Shown here: one piece after another, positions 1 to 7,550 of the stretch
How positions within the stretch are numbered: position 1 is the first letter of the stretch
Layout: each line of letters begins with the position of its first letter
Origin: Methylotenera_A sp040079935
GTDB lineage: Bacteria > Pseudomonadota > Gammaproteobacteria > Burkholderiales > Methylophilaceae
Direction of reading: 5' to 3'
NCBI GenBank assembly: GCA_040079935.1
Contig: JBEBJI010000033.1
Location: forward strand, 1 to 20,530
Length of the DNA: 20,530 nt
Notes under the pieces: generated by a model
Databases searched by the model: none
Seen by the model: the letters and a program-made list of their open reading frames with translations, nothing else
Told to the model about the DNA's origin: nothing
Position numbers and translations under genes: made by a program

Positions 1-597
1 GGTTTTGCCAAACTTAAACAAAACAAAAAGTAATACTGCAGATTTAATCACTGACAAACCTAGCGTTGCTCCCAAATTGTCCGAATGTGCACCCAAAGCG
101 GGAATCAACACTAAAATAGGAATCACGGCTAAATCTTGAAACAACAAAATACCAATAGCCAAGCGACCATGACGCGAGTTTAAATCGACACGCTCCATCA
201 AAATTTTGGAAACAATTGCGGTAGACGACATGGTTAGGGCGCCACCAATAACAAACGTTGTAGGTAAACTTAACCCAGCTAGCCAGCCTAGCAACATGGT
301 CACACCCAAAGTTATCATCACCTGCGCGCCACCCAAACCAAATAAAGTTTTACGCATGGCATACAGTTTGGGCAAACTAAACTCTAAACCGATACTAAAC
401 ATTAAAAATACAATACCAAATTCCGCCACATGGCGCCCTGATTCGGTGCTGGGTAACAAATTGAATGCAAATGGGCCAAACAGCACACCCACCACAAAAT
501 ACGCCAACATGGCAGGCAAACGCATGGCGCGGAACAGCGCAACTGCCACCACCGAGCTGGTTAATAGAAGTAAAACACTAGTTAAGGAGTCAAACAT
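1..597 (-). CDS. Kef-type monovalent cation:proton antiporter, partial (N-terminal 199 residues)
   Basis: This is a membrane antiporter of the CPA2 family (KefB/KefC-like), expected to exchange K+ or Na+ for H+ across the inner membrane. The ATG is at 597-595 and the frame stays open to the window edge, so the C-terminal half, including any TrkA-N nucleotide-binding domain, is not visible. The 199 visible residues are almost all hydrophobic helices. They include the family-typical stretches FLMFSIGLEFS (about residues 64-74), TMSSTAIVSKIL (about 122-133) and GILLFQDLAVIP (about 149-160), the last close to the KefB/C LLFQDIA motif. It is divergent from kdsD, and E. coli likewise has a cation exchanger (yrbG) upstream of kdsD, although of another family. 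Whether it is glutathione-gated like KefB/C cannot be told without the C-terminus. Confidence 0.9.
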   Translation of the reverse strand, partial: MFDSLTSVLLLLTSSVVAVALFRAMRLPAMLAYFVVGVLFGPFAFNLLPSTESGRHVAEFGIVFLMFSIGLEFSLPKLYAMRKTLFGLGGAQVMITLGVTMLLGWLAGLSLPTTFVIGGALTMSSTAIVSKILMERVDLNSRHGRLAIGILLFQDLAVIPILVLIPALGAHSDNLGATLGLSVIKSAVLLFVLFKFGKT

Positions 598-744
598 TTA
601 GCTCATTTTTCATTAAAATTATTCTTATTGTTGATGCTTATTACTGACACGTCACGCAAAAATTGTGCCTACTCTTAATATTTTACCTAAGAAAAGGCTT
701 TTTTTACTTTATTACTGGTGCATTCCCTTTTATACTTAGTACAT
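598..744. promoter_or_regulatory. Divergent intergenic region between the antiporter and kdsD
   Basis: This AT-rich spacer separates two divergent genes and must hold promoters for both. Toward kdsD there is a good -10-like TATACT at 731-736. The matching -35 is weak: TTTATT at 708-713 with a 17-bp spacer. A start at this -10 would fall only a few bases before the ATG at 745, giving a leaderless or nearly leaderless message, which would agree with the lack of a Shine-Dalgarno there. No operator palindrome is obvious. The promoter call is by eye only. Confidence 0.35.
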
Positions 745-1764
745 ATGTCACCCACATTACTACAATCAGGCCGCGCGCATGCGCCATCAGACCTTATAAA
801 GCCAAGCACTTTAGAGCTTGCGCGCAATGTATTAAACATTGAGGCGCACGAAATTAGCGCTTTGGCCGCGCGGTTAGATGCCAATTTTGAAGCTGCCGTG
901 CAGCTCATTTTACATTGCCAAGGACGTGTTGTGGTAAGCGGCATGGGTAAATCTGGCCATGTTGGCGGAAAAATCGCTGCCACCCTAGCCAGTACAGGTA
1001 CACCAGCCTTTTTTATGCACCCAGCGGAGGCCAGCCATGGCGACCTAGGTATGATTACCACGGGCGATGTAGTCATTGCGCTTTCTAACTCGGGTGAGAG
1101 CGATGAGCTACTCAATATCGTGCCCACCATTAAACGCCTAGGCGCAAAAATTATTAGTATTACCGGCGCTAAAAACTCTACTTTGGCAAAAGAGTCGCAT
1201 GTGCATTTAAGCGCAGAAGTATCACAAGAAGCCTGCCCGTTGGGCTTATCGCCGACTGCCAGCACAACTGCTGCGCTGGCTTTAGGCGATGCGCTGGCCG
1301 TATGCGTGCTAGATTGTCGTGAATTTTCTGCGGAAGATTTTGCACGCTCGCACCCTGGTGGCAACATTGGCAGACGCTTAGTTGTACGCGTAAAAGACAT
1401 CATGCGTACAGGCAATGCCATTCCCCAAGTGCAAGATGGCGAATTATTATCTATTGCACTCACCGAAATGACCAAAAAAGGCTTAGGCCTGACAGCTATT
1501 GTTAATGCGAGCAAGCAGCCGATTGGCATTTTTACCGACGGTGATTTACGTCGAACTTTTGCCAAAGGCATTTATACCAATAGCGCCAAAATTGCCGATG
1601 TGATGCATGCTCACCCCAATACAATTAATGCCAAACAACTTGCTATTGAAGCGGTGGAAATGATGGAGATGAAAAAAATTAATGGTTTGCTAGTGGTAGA
1701 CGACACAGGCAAGCTAGTAGGTGCATTTAATATGCACGATCTACTGAAAGCGAAAATTCTTTAA
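745..1764 (+). CDS. kdsD: Arabinose-5-phosphate isomerase (KpsF/GutQ family)
   Basis: The enzyme converts ribulose 5-phosphate to arabinose 5-phosphate, the first step of Kdo synthesis for LPS. The protein has about 339 residues. An N-terminal SIS domain carries GMGKSGHVGGKIAATLASTG and SNSGESDELL, and then HPGGNIGRRL, which includes the histidine typical of the active site. Two CBS domains occupy about residues 210-339. The ATG at 745 gives MSPTLLQSGRAHAP; a GTG at 718 in the same frame would add nine residues that do not resemble the family. Neither start has a clear ribosome binding site. The stop overlaps the ATG of kdsC (TAATG), so the two are probably translationally coupled. Length and domain order match E. 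coli KdsD (328 residues). Confidence 0.95.
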   Translation: MSPTLLQSGRAHAPSDLIKPSTLELARNVLNIEAHEISALAARLDANFEAAVQLILHCQGRVVVSGMGKSGHVGGKIAATLASTGTPAFFMHPAEASHGDLGMITTGDVVIALSNSGESDELLNIVPTIKRLGAKIISITGAKNSTLAKESHVHLSAEVSQEACPLGLSPTASTTAALALGDALAVCVLDCREFSAEDFARSHPGGNIGRRLVVRVKDIMRTGNAIPQVQDGELLSIALTEMTKKGLGLTAIVNASKQPIGIFTDGDLRRTFAKGIYTNSAKIADVMHAHPNTINAKQLAIEAVEMMEMKKINGLLVVDDTGKLVGAFNMHDLLKAKIL

Positions 1765-2312
1765 TGGATACAAAAAAATCAATCATTACTGCAGAAGTTT
1801 TAGCGCGAGCGAAAAAAATTAAATGTGTCGTTTTTGATGTAGATGGCGTGATGACTGACGGTGCGCTTGGCATTGGTGATGATGGGCAAGAATACAAAAA
1901 CTTTCACAGTTTAGATGGCCTGGGAATGAAGCTGCTAAAGGCTTCTGGTGTAGAGATGGCAATTATTACTGGCCGCACTAGTAACGTAGTGAAAAAACGC
2001 GCCGAATCCACTGGTATTGCGCACTTTTACCAAGGCGTAGAAGACAAACTAGAGGCTTTTAATGATTTGCTTAAAGCCATGCAGTTGCAGGCAGATGAAG
2101 TGGCTTTTATGGGTGACGACGTAGTGGATGCGCCCGCCATGAGGCGCTGTGGCTTAGCGCTTAGCGTACCTTCAGGACATAGACTACTTAAACCACACGC
2201 ACACTACATTACTGAAACCCAAGCAGGGCGTGGGGCAGTGCGCGAAGTATGTGAATTAATTATGCAAGCGCAAGGTACTTTTGACGAGCAAATGGCACAA
2301 TTTTTTGAGTGA
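1764..2312 (+). CDS. kdsC: 3-deoxy-D-manno-octulosonate 8-phosphate phosphatase
   Basis: This HAD-superfamily phosphatase removes phosphate from Kdo8P to give Kdo. It has 182 residues, the usual size of the capless, tetrameric KdsC type. The catalytic motif DVDGVMTDG is at residues 25-33, with Asp25 as nucleophile and Asp27 as general acid/base. ITGR (about 68-71) is motif II, and GDDVVDAPAM supplies the Mg-binding acidic pair. The start codon overlaps the kdsD stop by one base. It lies in the middle of the LPS block, between the A5P isomerase and the export proteins, as in E. coli and most proteobacteria. kdsA and kdsB are not in the window. Confidence 0.96.
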   Translation: MDTKKSIITAEVLARAKKIKCVVFDVDGVMTDGALGIGDDGQEYKNFHSLDGLGMKLLKASGVEMAIITGRTSNVVKKRAESTGIAHFYQGVEDKLEAFNDLLKAMQLQADEVAFMGDDVVDAPAMRRCGLALSVPSGHRLLKPHAHYITETQAGRGAVREVCELIMQAQGTFDEQMAQFFE

Positions 2313-2325
2313 CTATTGTTGAACT

Positions 2326-3072
2326 ATGCTAGCGCGCTCAACCATATTTTTCCCGCTAATTTTAGCAATTGCTTTGGCAATTATTACATTTTGGATCAAC
2401 CTAACCGTGGAGCAACAAGGTCCTAAAATTGACGGTAGCAATCGGCATGACCCAGATTATACAATGAATAATTTTGTCACTACACAAACAGATATCACAG
2501 GACAATTGCGCTACGTTTTGGCTGCGGCAGAAATGATGCATTACCCAGATGACGACAGCACAGTGCTACAACGTCCGCGCTTTACACAATACACGGCTGA
2601 TAAGCCTTACACTCAGATTGAAGGCTTGCGTGCTTATGTTTCTAGCGATGGCGAGGAAGTTGAACTGGTGGATAATGTAAAAGTCGTGCGTCAAGCATTT
2701 GAAGGCAAAGGTGAAATGCAGGTACTCACCGAAAAATTGCTTATTTTGCCCAACAAAGACTTAGTGAAAACTGATAGCCCCGTGGTAATTAAGCAAGCAC
2801 CTAAAACCGTGATTACTGCCACTGGCATGATTTTCGACAAGAAAAAACAAACATTAACGCTGAATAAAAGAGTAAAAGCACATTATGAACGGCCAACTGG
2901 CGTTATAACAAAAACTAAGCCTGTAATCACAAAACCTATCGCAAAACCTTTAAGTGCGGTTTCAGCAAGCAGCTCTAAAAAAGATATGGTTGCCAAACCA
3001 AATACCGCAACGAAGAAAAAACCGTTAAAAAAACGGAAAACTTTAAAAAAGGCTACACGGAGTAAAAAATGA
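2326..3072 (+). CDS. lptC: LPS export protein LptC with a long basic tail
   Basis: LptC is a bitopic inner-membrane protein that takes LPS from LptB2FG and hands it to periplasmic LptA. One transmembrane helix (about residues 5-25) is followed by a periplasmic beta-jellyroll domain to about residue 187, seen in LRAYVSSDGEEVELVDNVKV and the following strands. At 248 residues it is longer than the roughly 190 of typical LptC. The extra 55-60 residues are a low-complexity tail rich in Lys, Pro, Thr and Ser, ending in KKKPLKKRKTLKKATRSKK. Its DNA contains several A-tracts. No good Shine-Dalgarno precedes the ATG at 2326. The stop overlaps the lptA start (ATGA). The family call relies on position and fold pattern, since LptC sequences are poorly conserved. 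Confidence 0.88.
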   Translation: MLARSTIFFPLILAIALAIITFWINLTVEQQGPKIDGSNRHDPDYTMNNFVTTQTDITGQLRYVLAAAEMMHYPDDDSTVLQRPRFTQYTADKPYTQIEGLRAYVSSDGEEVELVDNVKVVRQAFEGKGEMQVLTEKLLILPNKDLVKTDSPVVIKQAPKTVITATGMIFDKKKQTLTLNKRVKAHYERPTGVITKTKPVITKPIAKPLSAVSASSSKKDMVAKPNTATKKKPLKKRKTLKKATRSKK

Positions 3073-3689
3073 ATCATCTCATTCGCCTCAGCATGTTAAT
3101 TGTTGGCTTCTCAATCAGTTTAGAGGCCTTCGCTGAAGCGGCTGACCGTGATAAACCGATTGAACTAGAAGCTGATACAGTTACAGTGAATGATGCAAAA
3201 AAAATCAGTACTTACTCAGGCACAGTTATTTTAACGCAAGGCACACTTGTTATCCGCGCCGATAAGCTTATAGTGCGCGAAGATAAAGAAGGATTTCAAC
3301 ACAGCACTTCTACTGGCAACCCAACCACTTTCAAGCAAAAACGCGAAGGCAAAAACGAGTACATGGAAGGTAGTGCGCAACGCATTGAATACGACGGCCG
3401 CATGGACAAAGTGCAACTTTATACCAAAGCGTGGGTAAAACGTGGCGAAGATATAGTACATGGCGATTACATTAGCTACGATGCCAATGCCGAATACGCA
3501 GAAGTTATTGGTGGCGCAAAAACTGATGGCACCCCAGGTAGTGGCCGCGTAAAGGCGATTATTCAGCCAAAAAACAAACCTGCACCTAAATCAGAAGCGC
3601 CAGCTTCCGATGCGCCAACTGCGGCGGCTCCCAGTGTGACTAAAAACTTAAGATTTACCAATAAACTTGAGCTACAACCAAGCGAATAA
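3069..3689 (+). CDS. lptA: Periplasmic LPS transport protein LptA
   Basis: LptA is the OstA-like beta-jellyroll protein that polymerises into the periplasmic bridge between LptC and LptD. A signal peptide with a hydrophobic core (LSMLIVGFSISLEAFA) should be cleaved after AFA, near residue 22. The mature domain starts with DKPIELEADTVTVNDAKKIS, and the strand pattern typical of the family continues to about residue 165, including GTVILTQGTLVIRADKLIV. A Pro/Ala-rich tail follows. Its 206 residues compare with 185 in E. coli. The ATG sits in the ATGA overlap with lptC, and lptB begins five bases after the stop, so lptC, lptA and lptB form one translational unit. Confidence 0.94.
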   Translation: MNHLIRLSMLIVGFSISLEAFAEAADRDKPIELEADTVTVNDAKKISTYSGTVILTQGTLVIRADKLIVREDKEGFQHSTSTGNPTTFKQKREGKNEYMEGSAQRIEYDGRMDKVQLYTKAWVKRGEDIVHGDYISYDANAEYAEVIGGAKTDGTPGSGRVKAIIQPKNKPAPKSEAPASDAPTAAAPSVTKNLRFTNKLELQPSE

Positions 3690-3694
3690 ATAAT

Positions 3695-4417
3695 ATGAGC
3701 GAACTCGTTGTAGAAAATCTGCGTAAATCATACAAAACCCGCACCGTGGTACAGGATATTTCGCTGCGCATCAATAGCGGCGAGGTGGTTGGCTTGCTCG
3801 GTCCGAATGGTGCGGGCAAAACTACTAGTTTTTATATGATGGTAGGTTTAGTGCCGCTGGATGCTGGGCGCATCTTACTTAACGGCAAAGATTTAAGTCG
3901 CTTGCCGATTCATAGCCGTGCGCGCTTAGGTTTGGCCTATTTGCCACAAGAGCCTTCAGTTTTTCGCAAGCTCACCGTTACAGAAAATATTATGGCGGTG
4001 CTAGAGCTACAAAATTTAAGCGAAGCTGAAATGCATAAGCAGCTGGAATCTTTATTGCAAGAATTACACATCGTGCATATTCGCAATAGCGCGGCGGTAA
4101 GCCTTTCTGGTGGCGAACGGCGACGCGTTGAAATTGCACGTTGCTTGGCCACGAACCCCAGCTTTATTTTACTTGATGAGCCTTTTGCTGGCATCGACCC
4201 GATTGCGGTATTGGACATTCAAAAAATTATTCGCTTTTTAAGCGCAAAAAATATTGGCGTACTGATTACCGACCACAATGTGCGCGAAACATTGGGCATA
4301 TGCGATCGCGCCTATATTGTGAACGACGGCACCGTGTTTGCCTCGGGTAAACCTGCAGAAATTGTGAGTAATGAAGCAGTGCGAGAAGTGTATTTAGGTA
4401 AAGATTTCAGGTTGTAA
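3695..4417 (+). CDS. lptB: LPS export ABC transporter ATP-binding protein LptB
   Basis: LptB is the cytoplasmic ATPase that powers LPS extraction by LptB2FG. The 240 residues carry every ABC landmark: Walker A GPNGAGKT (36-43), Q-loop in AYLPQEPSVF, signature SLSGGERRRVEIARCLA, Walker B ILLDEPFAGIDP and the H-loop in ITDHNVRE. Length and motifs match E. coli LptB (241 residues). The neighbours lptA upstream and rpoN 12 bases downstream are the classic proteobacterial arrangement. lptF and lptG are not in this window. Confidence 0.97.
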   Translation: MSELVVENLRKSYKTRTVVQDISLRINSGEVVGLLGPNGAGKTTSFYMMVGLVPLDAGRILLNGKDLSRLPIHSRARLGLAYLPQEPSVFRKLTVTENIMAVLELQNLSEAEMHKQLESLLQELHIVHIRNSAAVSLSGGERRRVEIARCLATNPSFILLDEPFAGIDPIAVLDIQKIIRFLSAKNIGVLITDHNVRETLGICDRAYIVNDGTVFASGKPAEIVSNEAVREVYLGKDFRL

Positions 4418-4435
4418 TTACAGAAGCTTATGGCC

Positions 4436-6007
4436 ATGAAACAAAATTTACAATTACGTATTTCACAAAATTTAGCGCTCACACCGCAATTACAGCAATC
4501 TATCCGTTTGTTGCAATTATCTTCTCTCGAGCTTAACCAAGAGCTAGATGTGATTCTGCAAGAAAATCCGCTGTTAGAGCTAGTGGATGGCGACAACCCT
4601 GATGCAGATTTAGACGACGATCTTGCGCTTCCAGAACTAGCCAATGATGCGGATGGCGACCAAGTTGGCGCGGACGGCGAATCTTCACCTGAAAATGAGG
4701 ATTTTGACGTATTTAGTAATATTGATTATCAGGAAATCGCAAGTCCAGCCTCATCAACTGAAGAGGCACCACAAGAAATCACCAGCCAGCAAGAAGATTT
4801 TTCTGCCACAGACTTTGATGAAGATTACGAAGAATACGGCAGCGCCAGCAATTGGGATGAAGGCAGTCGCCAAAATAATAGTGACGATGATGACGGAGAT
4901 TACTCCCGCCAAGAAATCATCGCCGAAAGTCTTAGAGATCATTTACTCAACCAACTCAAGCTGATGCCGCTTTCTGAGCGTGACCAAAATTTAGTATTTT
5001 TGCTGATCGATAGCATTAACGAAGATGGTTACTTAGAAGAATCGCTAGAAGAATTAGAAGAATCACTACCTTTAGAGCTAGAAATAGAGCTTGTTGAGCT
5101 ACAAACCGCATTAAAACACATTCAAAATCTTGACCCGCCAGGCATTGGCGCGACTAATTTACAAGAGTGCATCATGTTGCAGTTGAATATGCTACCAAAA
5201 GTAACTGAATATTTGAGCGTTGCCAAAAGCATTGTCAGTGAACATTTAGCGGTGCTTGCTAACAAAGATTTCGTCAAGTTACGCAAGTTGTTGAATTGTG
5301 ATGAAGCCACCCTGAAAGGCGCACAAACGCTCATTAAGCAGCAAAATCCACGACCAGGAAGCGACTACGCGCAACTGAGTAAGGATCACTTTATTCAGCA
5401 TGAAGTGATTGTTAAAAAAGTAAAAGGTATTTGGATTGCTACCTTGAACGACGGTGTCGTGCCAAAATTGCGCATTAATCAGCTTTATGCTGATATTTTG
5501 AAGCGCAACCGCGAAAACTCGAACCAATATTTGCAGACGCAAATGCAAGAGGCCAAATGGATGATTAAAAATATCCAGCAACGCTTCTCTACTATTTTGC
5601 GAGTGTCGCAGGCGATTGTAGATAGGCAGCGTAACTTTTTTGAACACGGAGAAATTGCGATGCGACCGCTGGTGTTGCGCGAGATTGCTGAAGAACTTGA
5701 ATTACATGAATCCACCATTTCACGTGTCACTACGCATAAATACATGCTCACCCCGCGCGGCGTTTTTGAACTGAAATACTTCTTTGGCAGCCATGTGGCC
5801 ACCGATGCGGGTGGCGAATGCTCAGCAACTGCCATACGTGCGCTGATTAAACAAATGGTGGCAGAAGAAAATATTAAAAAACCACTTTCTGACAATCAGT
5901 TCAGCGAGGTTTTGGCCAAACAAGGGATTGTGGTTGCGCGGCGTACCATTGCGAAATATCGCGAATCGCTGAATATTCCGCCGGCGAATTTACGAAAATC
6001 GTTATAA
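4436..6007 (+). CDS. rpoN: RNA polymerase sigma-54 factor
   Basis: Sigma-54 directs RNA polymerase to -24/-12 promoters that need an ATP-driven activator. Region I is Gln/Leu-rich (LALTPQLQQSIRLLQLSSLE). A long acidic region II follows, with clusters such as DADLDDD and SDDDDGDYS, then the core-binding and helix-turn-helix domains. The diagnostic RpoN box ARRTIAKYRE lies 14 residues before the C-terminus. At about 523-525 residues it is longer than the 477 of E. coli, mostly through region II. Two in-frame ATGs exist, at 4430 and 4436. AGAAG at 4422-4426 is only three bases from the first and nine from the second, and MKQNLQLR matches the E. coli start MKQGLQLR, so 4436 is preferred. A repeat hairpin follows the stop. 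Confidence 0.97.
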   Translation: MKQNLQLRISQNLALTPQLQQSIRLLQLSSLELNQELDVILQENPLLELVDGDNPDADLDDDLALPELANDADGDQVGADGESSPENEDFDVFSNIDYQEIASPASSTEEAPQEITSQQEDFSATDFDEDYEEYGSASNWDEGSRQNNSDDDDGDYSRQEIIAESLRDHLLNQLKLMPLSERDQNLVFLLIDSINEDGYLEESLEELEESLPLELEIELVELQTALKHIQNLDPPGIGATNLQECIMLQLNMLPKVTEYLSVAKSIVSEHLAVLANKDFVKLRKLLNCDEATLKGAQTLIKQQNPRPGSDYAQLSKDHFIQHEVIVKKVKGIWIATLNDGVVPKLRINQLYADILKRNRENSNQYLQTQMQEAKWMIKNIQQRFSTILRVSQAIVDRQRNFFEHGEIAMRPLVLREIAEELELHESTISRVTTHKYMLTPRGVFELKYFFGSHVATDAGGECSATAIRALIKQMVAEENIKKPLSDNQFSEVLAKQGIVVARRTIAKYRESLNIPPANLRKSL

Positions 6008-6026
6008 ATAGCGGCCTTTAAATGTT

Positions 6027-6079
6027 AAAACACCTGCCCTGAAAGCCAATATCCATGCGGGTTGCAGGCAAGGTGTTTT
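6027..6079. repeat. Hairpin repeat copy 1 after rpoN, probable terminator
   Basis: The ends AAAACACC-TGCC and GGCAAGGTGTTTT form a stem of about 12 bp with one bulge. The loop holds the core CAATATCCATGCGG, which recurs at two other places in the window. Bases 6034-6070 match 19849-19885 at 35 of 37 positions. The stem ends in TTTT, and T-rich DNA lies further downstream, so it may end rpoN transcription before the separate hpf promoter. Confidence 0.75.
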
Positions 6080-6132
6080 GAATGATTTAAAAAATATTTA
6101 CAATTTTTTGCACAAATAGCCCGCTTGGCTAG

Positions 6133-6160
6133 TTGCGCGTAATTGCCAAAGGTGTACACT
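6133..6160 (+). promoter_or_regulatory. Possible sigma-70 promoter of hpf-hprK-rapZ
   Basis: TTGCGC at 6133-6138 and TACACT at 6155-6160 are 16 bp apart, so transcription would begin near 6167 and leave a leader of about 70 bases. The gap follows a terminator-like hairpin, so hpf needs its own promoter or readthrough. The match is moderate (3 of 6 and 4 of 6). A very good ribosome binding site, AAAAGGAG at 6225-6232, lies six bases before the hpf ATG. Confidence 0.4.
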
Positions 6161-6238
6161 AAAATTGTTCGATGAGATTTAATTGACCTACTTTTTTGGA
6201 CGATAAATCGCTTAGAACAATTTCAAAAGGAGCAAGTC

Positions 6239-6565
6239 ATGAATTTACAATTAACTGGTCACCACTTAGAAATTACTCCTGCATTACGCGATTATGTGCA
6301 AAGCAAGCTTGTTAGAATCAGCAATCATTTTGATCATGTGATTGATGTAAAAGTTACTATGAGTGTAGAAAAGCTCGCCCAAAAGGTTGAGGCTACATTA
6401 CACGTGCCAGGCAACGATTTACATGCCGAGTGCGCGGATGAGAATATGTATAGCGCGATTGATATGTTGACGGACAAATTAGACCGTCAAGTTCTAAAAC
6501 ATAAAGAAAAACATGGCAATCATAATAAAACCAATGGCGCGGTTAAACACCAAACTGTTAATTAA
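6239..6565 (+). CDS. hpf: Ribosome hibernation promoting factor, short form
   Basis: Hpf (sigma-54 modulation protein / S30EA family) binds the 30S decoding channel and promotes 100S ribosome dimers or inactive 70S in slow growth. The 108 residues contain the single S30AE domain from NLQLTGHHLEITPALRDYV through YSAIDMLTDKLDRQV, then a short hydrophilic His/Lys/Asn tail. This is the short HPF type and lacks the C-terminal dimerisation domain of long HPF. The ATG has a near-ideal Shine-Dalgarno. The position directly after rpoN is conserved across proteobacteria. It could equally be named raiA or yhbH. Confidence 0.93.
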   Translation: MNLQLTGHHLEITPALRDYVQSKLVRISNHFDHVIDVKVTMSVEKLAQKVEATLHVPGNDLHAECADENMYSAIDMLTDKLDRQVLKHKEKHGNHNKTNGAVKHQTVN

Positions 6566-6579
6566 TTCAATCATCTCCT

Positions 6580-7548
6580 ATGGCTCAAATAAACGTTACT
6601 GAGCTATACAAGGAAACCCGCCTCAAGCTCAAACTCAACTGGGTTGCTGGGCTTGATGGTGGCACCAATCAACTCAATTCCGAAAATGTTACCAAGCCAT
6701 CTTTGGCTTTAATTGGTCACCTTAACTTTGTGCACCCCAACCGCGTGCAAGTGCTAGGCTGTGCCGAAATGGATTATTTGCGCAGTTTAAGCATCATCGC
6801 CATGCAGCAAGCCATCGGCAATTTGTATTCGACAGATTTGGCCGCTATCGTTGTCGCCAATGGCGAAAAACCACCAAAAGAACTTATTCTTGCAGCCAAT
6901 GCACATAATACGCCGCTGTTTACCTCGCCTATGCAAAGCCCGCAATTAATGGATTTATTAAGCCATTATTTAAAACAAGCGATGGCAGAAAGTATTAGCC
7001 TACATGGTGTGTTTATTGAGGTACAGGGTTTTGGCGTACTCATAAAAGGCAATGCGGCTATTGGTAAAAGTGAATTAGCCCTAGAGCTGATTACGCGTGG
7101 CCACCGCTTAATTGCCGATGATATTGTCGATTTTTACCGTATTTCACCCGACCGCATTGAGGGCCGCTGCCCTGCTTTACTACAGGATTTTTTAGAGGTG
7201 CGTGGGCTGGGCATATTGAACATTCGCGCACTATTTGGTGATAATTCAGTTAAGCCAACCAAACCTTTAGATTTAATTATTCAGTTAGAATTAGCTGATA
7301 CGCTTAACCCAAAAACATTGGATAGACTTAACGCCAAAACACAGTACGAACGCGTGCTAGAAGTAGATATTTCTAAAGTTATTATTCCTATCGCTGCAGG
7401 TCGCAATATTTCTGTACTGGTAGAAGTGGCGGTACGTAACCATATACTTTTGCTGCGCGGCATCAACGCAACGCAACAATTTAGCAAACGGCAAAAACAA
7501 ATGATGCAAAAAGAAAGCCTTAAGAAGACAGAAAGAAAGGCTGGTTAG
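6580..7548 (+). CDS. hprK: HPr kinase/phosphorylase
   Basis: HprK phosphorylates HPr on Ser46 using ATP and also reverses the reaction, linking PTS flux to energy state. The 322 residues have the N-terminal regulatory domain (about 1-130) and the C-terminal kinase domain. The P-loop GNAAIGKS is at 157-164, followed by HRLIADD (175-181) with the His and Asp pair of the active site. The family signature LEVRGLGILNIRALFG follows. The P-loop reads GNAA where many homologues have G-[DE]-S-G. The ATG is 14 bases after hpf with no visible Shine-Dalgarno, and rapZ starts two bases after its stop. The substrate HPr, with Ser46 present, is encoded about 1.4 kb downstream. Confidence 0.96.
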   Translation: MAQINVTELYKETRLKLKLNWVAGLDGGTNQLNSENVTKPSLALIGHLNFVHPNRVQVLGCAEMDYLRSLSIIAMQQAIGNLYSTDLAAIVVANGEKPPKELILAANAHNTPLFTSPMQSPQLMDLLSHYLKQAMAESISLHGVFIEVQGFGVLIKGNAAIGKSELALELITRGHRLIADDIVDFYRISPDRIEGRCPALLQDFLEVRGLGILNIRALFGDNSVKPTKPLDLIIQLELADTLNPKTLDRLNAKTQYERVLEVDISKVIIPIAAGRNISVLVEVAVRNHILLLRGINATQQFSKRQKQMMQKESLKKTERKAG

Positions 7549-7550
7549 GT

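Noticed and set aside
206..601. Plus-strand open frame of 131 codons opposite the antiporter
   Set aside because: The minus-strand frame encodes a recognisable Kef-type antiporter over the same bases; this frame gives a Asn/Pro/Lys-rich product without family features.
687..1571. Long minus-strand open frame of 294 codons opposite kdsD
   Set aside because: It lies fully antisense to a clear SIS/CBS isomerase gene, its product is Ser/Pro/Ala-rich with no domain pattern, and no ribosome binding site precedes it.
2293..2309. TGGCAC followed by a T-rich stretch before lptC, resembling a sigma-54 -24 element
   Set aside because: The -12 half does not have GC at the required distance from GG (the bases are TG), and it lies inside the kdsC 3' end.
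3398..3406. CCGCATGGA in lptA as a fourth copy of the repeat
   Set aside because: Only nine bases match the core on the reverse strand, the surrounding sequence is unlike the repeat, and the codons fit the LptA beta-strand pattern.
6126..6140. TTGGCTAGTTGCGCGT upstream of hpf as a sigma-54 promoter
   Set aside because: The spacing between GG and the -12 GC is off by two bases, so it does not fit the -24/-12 consensus; a sigma-70 type site overlaps it.
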